64,000 nt of DNA from Leeuwenhoekiella palythoae (lineage in GTDB: Bacteria > Bacteroidota > Bacteroidia > Flavobacteriales > Flavobacteriaceae). The stretch lies in assembly GCF_900130045.1 (NCBI RefSeq), contig NZ_FQXT01000002.1, forward strand, positions 310,001 to 374,000, read 5' to 3'. Position numbers and translations under genes: made by a program. Under the pieces are notes generated by a model. It did no database searches and was not told where the DNA came from. It was given only the letters and a program-made list of their open reading frames with translations. Shown here piece after piece: positions 8,733 through 13,790 of this stretch (the first letter of the stretch is position 1; the number at the start of each line of letters is the position of its first letter).

Positions 8733-8765
8733 TGGAATGTTTATTAAGGAATTTGGTTATATTTA
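8733..8765 (+). promoter_or_regulatory. Probable tRNA-Ala locus promoter
   Basis: TTG at 8733-8735 and TATATTTA at 8758-8765 with a 22-base spacer approximate the Bacteroidota consensus. The box ends 12 bases before the degenerate 5' tRNA copy, the spacing expected for a tRNA promoter. It now lies about 320 bp upstream of the intact tRNA, with the endonuclease gene in between. Confidence 0.5.
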
Positions 8766-8777
8766 CGCCCTCCAAAT

Positions 8778-8845
8778 GGGGATGTAGCTCAGTTGGCTCC
8801 CCGCCCGAACGTACCTTTTCGGTTCGGGCGGGGAGTGCAAGACTG
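8778..8845 (+). pseudogene. Degenerate 5' half-copy of tRNA-Ala interrupted by a hairpin
   Basis: The first 21 bases (8778-8798) are identical to the 5' end of the intact tRNA-Ala through the D-loop. A 14-bp hairpin follows. After it, GAGTGCAAGACTG (8833-8845) matches tRNA bases 9106-9118 (GAGTGCTTGACTG) at 11 of 13 positions. The copy is therefore a tRNA 5' half whose D-loop holds the hairpin, and it has no 3' half, so it cannot make a functional tRNA. Confidence 0.6.
8797..8835 (+). repeat. GC-rich 14-bp perfect hairpin in the D-loop position
   Basis: CTCCCCGCCCGAAC (8797-8810) pairs perfectly with GTTCGGGCGGGGAG (8822-8835) around an 11-base loop. It is far more GC-rich than the surroundings. 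There is no U-run after it, so it is not a standard terminator. It would form in RNA made from the promoter at 8733. Confidence 0.75.
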
Positions 8846-8853
8846 TATGTAGA

Positions 8854-9093
8854 ATGTATTTTGTATATATTTTAGAGAGTTTAAGCTCTGGAAGAAAGTA
8901 TGTAGGTTTTACCCAAAATTTAGATGCTAGACTTTTAGAACACAATAGAGGAAATGTAACTTCCACTAAGCCTTTCCGGCCTTGGAAGAGAATTTACTCT
9001 GAAGAGCAACCAACCCAAATAGAGGCACGCACGCGTGAGAAATACTTAAAGAGCGCTGCCGGAAGGCGTTGGCGCAAAAAAATGGGGATGTAG
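8854..9093 (+). CDS. GIY-YIG nuclease domain protein, 79 aa
   Basis: This is a minimal UvrC/URI-type GIY-YIG endonuclease. VYI at residues 4-6 and YVG at 16-18 stand for GIY and YIG, R26 (DARLLEHN) is the catalytic arginine, N31 is conserved, and E57 (QIEARTREK) is the likely metal-binding glutamate. A basic tail (GRRWRKKMGM) ends the protein. The domain cuts DNA with one metal ion. The last two codons and the stop (9085-9093) lie inside the acceptor and linker region of the downstream tRNA-Ala, so gene and tRNA physically overlap. Small stand-alone members are common in Bacteroidota; their function is unclear. Confidence 0.85.
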   Translation: MYFVYILESLSSGRKYVGFTQNLDARLLEHNRGNVTSTKPFRPWKRIYSEEQPTQIEARTREKYLKSAAGRRWRKKMGM

Positions 9094-9104
9094 CTCAGTT
9101 GGCT
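9080..9104 (+). repeat. 25-bp direct repeat, second copy (first at 8774-8798)
   Basis: This is identical to 8774-8798. It covers four bases before the tRNA, the acceptor 5' strand, the D-stem and part of the D-loop. The first copy ends where the hairpin begins. Confidence 0.85.
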
Positions 9105-9157
9105 AGAGTGCTTGACTGGCAGTCAAGAGGTCGTGGGTTCGAATCCCATCTTCTCCA
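9084..9157 (+). tRNA. tRNA-Ala (anticodon GGC)
   Basis: The cloverleaf reads: acceptor GGGGATG/CTTCTCC, D-stem GCTC/GAGT, anticodon stem CTTGA/TCAAG with loop CTGGCAG (anticodon GGC), T-stem GTGGG/CCCAT with loop TTCGAAT, and discriminator A at 9157. G3-U70, the alanine identity pair, is present. U6-U67 is a mismatch in the acceptor stem. CCA is not encoded. The first ten bases overlap the end of the GIY-YIG gene. A strong terminator follows. Confidence 0.92.
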
Positions 9158-9163
9158 CAAAAG

Positions 9164-9194
9164 AAAACCTGAAGCAGTTCTGCTTCAGGTTTTT
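9164..9194 (+). terminator. Rho-independent terminator after tRNA-Ala
   Basis: AAAACCTGAAGCA (9164-9176) pairs with TGCTTCAGGTTTT (9181-9193) around GTTC and ends in a T-run, 6 bases after the tRNA 3' end. Confidence 0.9.
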
Positions 9195-9274
9195 GATTTT
9201 ATACGATGTTGATTTACTTTGCGTTATACATTTTGAGCTGGTATTAGCAGCTCGTAAACTAACCTACACGCAAG

Positions 9275-9628
9275 ATGAACCCCAAACCCGTATTAATTTC
9301 CATATTAATTTACTTACCCTCAGTGTTGCTCGCTGTTTTTTATGTTCCAACGGCGCTTGACAAATTGCTTGATCCTAATCAAACAGGGAAAATTGTACAA
9401 AGCAGTGCGGTGATGCTTACCGCAGGAGTTTTTATTCTTACGGGGCTTACCTTATTCTATTATCATAAAACAATGCTGTGGGGCGTAACGATGCTTTCGC
9501 TTTATATGCTTCCGGTTATTGGCATTCACCTGTATAAAGGTAAACCCGCCGAAGTATTAATGCTTATTCTAATGAGTACGCTATTTGCGGCATACCTTAG
9601 AAAGCCGGAAGTGTTTGCGAAGAATTAA
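9275..9628 (+). CDS. Small four-TM membrane protein (DoxX-like)
   Basis: The 117-residue protein has four hydrophobic segments, at about residues 6-26, 42-62, 66-86 and 92-110. FYVPTALDKLLDP near the N terminus resembles the start of DoxX-like proteins, which are small membrane proteins linked to redox or quinone functions. The assignment is tentative. Its stop overlaps the stop of the CLC gene by 4 bases in a convergent arrangement (9625-9628). Confidence 0.6.
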   Translation: MNPKPVLISILIYLPSVLLAVFYVPTALDKLLDPNQTGKIVQSSAVMLTAGVFILTGLTLFYYHKTMLWGVTMLSLYMLPVIGIHLYKGKPAEVLMLILMSTLFAAYLRKPEVFAKN

Positions 9629-10935
9629 AGCTCTTTATTTGCTCTTTTCTCGCTGATTTCAGAAAGCAAACTGCCTTTTTCGCTATCGTAGTTCTTGTTC
9701 TTAGGGCTTCCGATGATTTGCGCAGCATAAACTCCTGAATGACCAGAAAAGAGGTAAGCCGTGCTACACGCGATGGCGATAAACACGCCAGATTCAATCC
9801 CAAAAAGTTCGATACCCATAATGGTGCATGCAATCGGTGTGTTGGTCGCGCCGGCAAAAACAGCAACGAAGCCCATACCTGCGAGAAGATCCATCGGTAA
9901 GGGAATAAACCAGATCAATGCATTTCCTAAAGTTGCACCAATGTAGAACAAGGGAGTTACCTCGCCACCTTTAAAACCAGCTCCAAGCGTAAATGATGTG
10001 AACAATACTTTGACTAGAAAATCATATTTGTTCATCGCTTCGCTAAACGAATCCACAATGGTGGGAACTCCAAGACCTATGTATTTTGTGGTGCCTATTA
10101 AATACACTGCAATGACGATCACAACACCTCCAATAAAAGGTCTTAGCGGCGGATACTTAATATATTTTTTGAATTGCGAACTCCAAAAATGTGTGCTTTT
10201 TGAGAACAGCATACTCACCAAACCGAAAATAATTCCGGCGAGAAGCGCCCATAATAGATTGGCCGGGTTCATTTCGGCAATTGAATTGATATGATAATGC
10301 GTGTGACCCACATTCCAGGCTTGGCAGAAATAATCGGAAAGCACGGCGGCAAGAAAACTCGGTACGATAGCATCTAGCCGAATTCTTCCAAGAATAAGTA
10401 CTTCCAGAGCAAAAATCCCTCCGGCGAGCGGTGTTCCAAAAACCGAAGCAAAACCGGCACTTATCCCGGCGATGAGTAGAATTTTTCGGTCTTGATTATT
10501 CAGCTTAAAAATTTTGGTAAACTGATCGGCCACTGCGCCACCTATTTGTACTGCGGTACCTTCACGACCGGCCGAACCTCCAAAAAGATGCGTAGCGATG
10601 GTGCCAAATAGTACTAATGGCGCCATTTTAAACGGAATCACTTTTTTAGGCGTATGAAATTCTTCCAGCAACAGGTTATTTCCTTTTACGACGCTGTTTC
10701 CATAGAGATGATAAGAAAGACCAACAAGGAAACCGCCAATAGGAAGCAACGCAATAATCCATAAATGTGCTTCTCGATAATTGGTCGCCCATTCTAAACT
10801 GAGGAGAAAAAATGCTGAAATACTGCCTGCAATCGCCCCGATCAAGGTGCAGATAATAATCCATTTAAAAAGATAAACCAGAGAAGGAATTTGCTCGATT
10901 GAAGTGAGTGAGCGCTTGAATTTGTCTAAGTTCAT
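9625..10935 (-). CDS. CLC-type fluoride/proton antiporter (CLC-F)
   Basis: This 436-residue CLC-fold membrane protein has the gating glutamate E125 in GGSAGREGTAVQ. Two chloride-selectivity motifs are altered: GSGIP is replaced by KGNN (residues 84-87), and the GxFxP region reads KGGEVTPLF (about 318-328). I recall GREGT and a lost GSGIP serine as traits of the CLC-F clade, which exports fluoride in exchange for protons. The decisive evidence is a fluoride riboswitch directly upstream (10986-11038) with its own promoter. Role: fluoride detoxification at the inner membrane. Many pipelines would call it a voltage-gated chloride channel. Confidence 0.85.
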   Translation of the reverse strand: MNLDKFKRSLTSIEQIPSLVYLFKWIIICTLIGAIAGSISAFFLLSLEWATNYREAHLWIIALLPIGGFLVGLSYHLYGNSVVKGNNLLLEEFHTPKKVIPFKMAPLVLFGTIATHLFGGSAGREGTAVQIGGAVADQFTKIFKLNNQDRKILLIAGISAGFASVFGTPLAGGIFALEVLILGRIRLDAIVPSFLAAVLSDYFCQAWNVGHTHYHINSIAEMNPANLLWALLAGIIFGLVSMLFSKSTHFWSSQFKKYIKYPPLRPFIGGVVIVIAVYLIGTTKYIGLGVPTIVDSFSEAMNKYDFLVKVLFTSFTLGAGFKGGEVTPLFYIGATLGNALIWFIPLPMDLLAGMGFVAVFAGATNTPIACTIMGIELFGIESGVFIAIACSTAYLFSGHSGVYAAQIIGSPKNKNYDSEKGSLLSEISEKRANKEL

Positions 10936-10949
10936 ACTGCCGTATATAA

Positions 10950-10998
10950 ATGATTCTACTTTGACCTCGCGTTTGCGGGCCGGTTAAGTAGAAGTCAT
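10950..10998 (-). promoter_or_regulatory. Riboswitch expression platform (competing hairpin)
   Basis: On the minus strand the aptamer's 3' strand ATGACTTCTACTT (10986-10998) is complementary to AAGTAGAATCAT (10950-10961), with one bulged C and about 12 pairs. Pairing would dismantle the aptamer pseudoknot. The hairpin would end 14 bases before the ATG. Without fluoride the hairpin could impede translation initiation; with fluoride the strand is held in the aptamer and the start region is free. No U-run follows, so control is probably translational. Confidence 0.55.
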
Positions 10999-11038
10999 CA
11001 GCTTGCTAAGAAGCGGTTTGAGGCAGACCTCATTGCCT
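10986..11038 (-). promoter_or_regulatory. Fluoride riboswitch (crcB motif) aptamer
   Basis: The minus strand carries AGGCAATGAGGTCTGCCT, then CAAACCGCTTCTTAGCAAGC, then TGATGACTTCTACTT. This matches the known fluoride aptamer layout: stem AGGC/GCCT, hairpin GCTT/AAGC, the conserved TGATG, and a pseudoknot of GAGGTC with GACTTC. The CLC gene begins about 50 bases downstream. The promoter -7 box places the transcript start a few bases upstream of the aptamer. Confidence 0.92.
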
Positions 11039-11051
11039 GTGATTGAAGCAA

Positions 11052-11059
11052 CAAAGATA
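11052..11059 (-). promoter_or_regulatory. -7 box TATCTTTG for the fluoride-export transcript
   Basis: TATCTTTG on the minus strand matches TAnnTTTG exactly. Transcription would begin about 6 bases later, near 11046, just before the riboswitch aptamer. No clear TTG lies at the -33 distance. Confidence 0.6.
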
Positions 11060-11127
11060 AAATAAATCTTTAAAGCGCTTTATGAAAACAGCTTTTACTG
11101 AATAATCAAGATTTAAAAGCTTCGATT

Positions 11128-11517
11128 CTATTTATTCTGGTCAAATAAGGCTTTTACGTGCGGCTTGTTGATCTCAATAATTGAAAAGATTCCCAGAAGA
11201 ATTCCTAAAATACCGGTAAGGCAATTGAGAATGGCAACAATAAGCACAAAGGTATAATTACGTGCTTCACCAATGTATTTAGCGCCCATAAGGGTTACAA
11301 TCCCAAAAATTAAACTCACGACAAAGCCTATTCCGCAAATGATGCCGAAAAAGGTAGACATATCAAAAGGCGTCTCGGCATTTTGGTTTACTTCAGTAAA
11401 AATAAAATTCATAAAGAAGCCATAACCTATAAAGAAAACTGCACCTAGAAGGTTGAAGATGCCTTTTATGATGTAAAGTATGCGGTAGGTGTTAAGGTTG
11501 TTGGTTTGAGTTTCCAT
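11128..11517 (-). CDS. Hypothetical four-TM membrane protein, 129 aa
   Basis: A hydrophilic N terminus (METQTNNLNTYR) precedes four transmembrane segments at about residues 14-36, 50-74, 83-101 and 96-116 (the last two closely packed and Gly/Ile-rich). It resembles small DUF-type membrane proteins of Bacteroidota without a named function. It lies upstream of the fluoride riboswitch on the same strand. The separate promoter at 11052 suggests it is not part of the fluoride unit. Confidence 0.6.
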   Translation of the reverse strand: METQTNNLNTYRILYIIKGIFNLLGAVFFIGYGFFMNFIFTEVNQNAETPFDMSTFFGIICGIGFVVSLIFGIVTLMGAKYIGEARNYTFVLIVAILNCLTGILGILLGIFSIIEINKPHVKALFDQNK

Positions 11518-11590
11518 AATTTGATTGATGTTGATGATTTAAACTATAGGTAGGTAAAAACGAAAATTGTTACACTTCTTGTAATCGCAT

Positions 11591-11624
11591 AAAAAACCCC
11601 GAAGGTTTAAGCCTTCGGGGTTTT
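11591..11624 (-). terminator. Terminator downstream of the M1 peptidase gene
   Basis: AAAACCCCGAAGG (11593-11605) and CCTTCGGGGTTTT (11612-11624) form a 13-bp stem with a 6-base loop. On the minus strand it is followed by a T-run, 17 bases past the peptidase stop. Confidence 0.9.
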
Positions 11625-11641
11625 ACTTTTAAAAATTAAAC

Positions 11642-13585
11642 TTAGTTTTGATACTGTGCTACCGGCCAACTGTCGTTAGAGAAGTTGACATCTGGAAGCA
11701 TTTTGCTAGGGTCAATAACTACTTTAGAAACCTCCTTATTTGTTTCCAAAAGATAGTTCCAGTCGTTACCTCTTTGCCAGATCTCAACAGGAAGTTCTAC
11801 CATTTGAGTAGTATCATCAGCAAAAGTAACTTGCATTTTTACCGGCATTGGGATATCACCATTGTTTGAAAGGCTAATCACATAATTACCTTGATATTGA
11901 CGCACGCTATTTACCGCTAAATCAATATTACCGGTTCCATAGAACCAACCTTTAAAGAACCAAGCTAGGTTTTCACCGGCCACATTTTCCATATGATTGA
12001 AGAAATCACGTGGTTGTGGATGCTTGTATGCCCAAGTTTTAATGTAAGATTTAAAGGCGTTGTCAAAGCGCTCCGGTCCTAAAATATACTCGCGCAGCAT
12101 AAATAAACCTTGTGCTGGTTTTGCATAAGCGATCATCCCTAAGTTTCTTAAGTTAGTTACATCAGGATAGGTGTCAATCCCTTCACGATTAGGATTTGTA
12201 TACCAACCTAGCGCATTTCGGGTTTGATTGAGGTTAGAAGGATATTCGCCGTTATTAAATTTGTTTGAGCTGTAGTGATTGATGAACGTATTGAAACCTT
12301 CGTCCATCCAAGCATAGCGGCGCTCGTTTGTACCAACGATCATCGGGAACCAGTTGTGACCAAATTCGTGATCGGTTACTCCCCATAATCCGGCTCCGGT
12401 AGACTTCCAACTACAAAAACTAAGACCGGGATATTCCATTCCGCCGATGTCTGCAGCAACATTTACAGCTACAGGATAAGGGTATTCAAACCACATCTCA
12501 GAGTTGTTTTCAATCGAATGTTTGGTGTATTCTGTAGAACGTGCCCAAGCGCCTTGACCATCACTTTCAATAGGGTAAACTGATTGTGCCAACGCTTTCT
12601 TTCCGCTAGGTAAGTTGATTTTTGCTGCATCCCAAATAAAGGCTTTAGAAGAAGCAAAAGCAACATCGCGGGTGTTTTCCATTTTAAAATGCCACGTGAG
12701 TGTACCGCTTTGTTTTGCTCTCAACGACATATCGTCGAGTTCGTCTGCTTTTACCAGCATCACCGTCTCGTCGCTGTTTTTTGCTTTTTCCATACGATCG
12801 CGAAGTGTTGCTGAAAGTACGTCTCTTTCATTTTGCAAAGCGCCGGAAGCAACTACGATGTGATTGTAAGGAGCAGTGATTTTAAAATCATAATCTCCAT
12901 AATCGAGATAGAATTCACCGGCACCTAGATACGGCTCGATATTCCATCCTTCAATATCGTCAAGAACTGCCGCGCGTGGAAACCACTGCGCCAAGGCATA
13001 GATGGTACCGTTTTCAGTTTCCAGACGGCCCATACGGTCCATTCCTTTCACCGGAATTTTATAGGTAAAGTTCATAGAAACGGTCGCCTTACCACCATCT
13101 GCCGGAATGGGTTCGTCAAAAAAGACCTGCATACGCGTGTCTGTAATGATATGTTTTGATGAAGAACTGCGTTTTACTTTAGCCTCTAGATTGGTGATGG
13201 TGTATCCGCCATCTACATCCCCATTGTAACGATTGCCGTTAATAGGAGTGGTAAGCGTTCCGCGAGAATCTGCTGTAAAGCGATTTTGCTCTAGATGCAT
13301 CCAGATGAAATCAAGCTCCTGAGGACTGTTGTTGGTATATTCTAAAGTGAGCTTCCCGGTGATCGTGTGCGCTTGATCATCAAGCGTAGCTTCGATTTTA
13401 TAATCGGTTTCATTTTGCCAATAGTCTTCTCCCGGTTTACCGGTAGCTGTGCGGAATTCATTTCCGTTGTGATCTAAAAATTCATCAAAAAGCGATTGAT
13501 TGCTTTGCACTTCTTGCGCGTTGATTCCTGCATATCCGCCAATTATGAGAAGGGCCGCAGCGATTTTGTTTTTCATTTTATTCAT
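11642..13585 (-). CDS. M1 family zinc metallopeptidase, secreted
   Basis: This 647-residue aminopeptidase-type protein has a signal peptide (MNKMKNKIAAALLIIGGYAGINAQ). The gluzincin zinc site is H406-E407-F-G-H410 with third ligand E429 in WMDEGFN. The N-terminal beta-domain contains ITGKLTLEYTN, typical of the M1 fold. A C-terminal beta-region follows the helical domain. It probably trims peptides in the periplasm or outside the cell. The second ATG, four codons in, is an equally good start. A strong terminator ends the unit. Confidence 0.9.
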   Translation of the reverse strand: MNKMKNKIAAALLIIGGYAGINAQEVQSNQSLFDEFLDHNGNEFRTATGKPGEDYWQNETDYKIEATLDDQAHTITGKLTLEYTNNSPQELDFIWMHLEQNRFTADSRGTLTTPINGNRYNGDVDGGYTITNLEAKVKRSSSSKHIITDTRMQVFFDEPIPADGGKATVSMNFTYKIPVKGMDRMGRLETENGTIYALAQWFPRAAVLDDIEGWNIEPYLGAGEFYLDYGDYDFKITAPYNHIVVASGALQNERDVLSATLRDRMEKAKNSDETVMLVKADELDDMSLRAKQSGTLTWHFKMENTRDVAFASSKAFIWDAAKINLPSGKKALAQSVYPIESDGQGAWARSTEYTKHSIENNSEMWFEYPYPVAVNVAADIGGMEYPGLSFCSWKSTGAGLWGVTDHEFGHNWFPMIVGTNERRYAWMDEGFNTFINHYSSNKFNNGEYPSNLNQTRNALGWYTNPNREGIDTYPDVTNLRNLGMIAYAKPAQGLFMLREYILGPERFDNAFKSYIKTWAYKHPQPRDFFNHMENVAGENLAWFFKGWFYGTGNIDLAVNSVRQYQGNYVISLSNNGDIPMPVKMQVTFADDTTQMVELPVEIWQRGNDWNYLLETNKEVSKVVIDPSKMLPDVNFSNDSWPVAQYQN

Positions 13586-13790
13586 TAACTAAAAGGTTTT
13601 ACTTTAATTGTTAGATCCATTCAATTTATAGCGGTTTTGGAGCTCTACTCAGACGATTCGTTGCAAGTATTGCCGGTAGTTGAACTTTAAAAAAGTTATC
13701 CCACCGAAAACCACTTGAAAGGATCTGCTGATCCAAATTTAAAATTTAAGCAGCAGCTAAAGCCAACTTCTCTCTTAAATTATGAGATGG

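Larger units (their letters stand above)
8774..9079 (+). mobile_element. Putative GIY-YIG element inserted at tRNA-Ala
   Basis: The 25-bp sequence at 8774-8798 recurs exactly at 9080-9104, where it forms the 5' end of the intact tRNA-Ala. The unit between the two copy starts is 306 bp and holds a tRNA-derived fragment, a 14-bp GC-rich hairpin and a GIY-YIG endonuclease gene. The layout fits an endonuclease-encoding insertion that duplicated the tRNA 5' end and so restored a working tRNA. This is inference: no terminal repeats or transposase are seen, and the empty site is not available for comparison. Confidence 0.5.

Noticed and set aside
8797-8835. GC-rich hairpin as a rho-independent terminator
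   Set aside because: No U-run follows and it would shut off the nuclease gene and tRNA from the only visible promoter.
9112-9360. 82-codon plus-strand ORF beginning inside tRNA-Ala
   Set aside because: It starts in the tRNA, crosses a terminator and overlaps the membrane protein gene in another frame.
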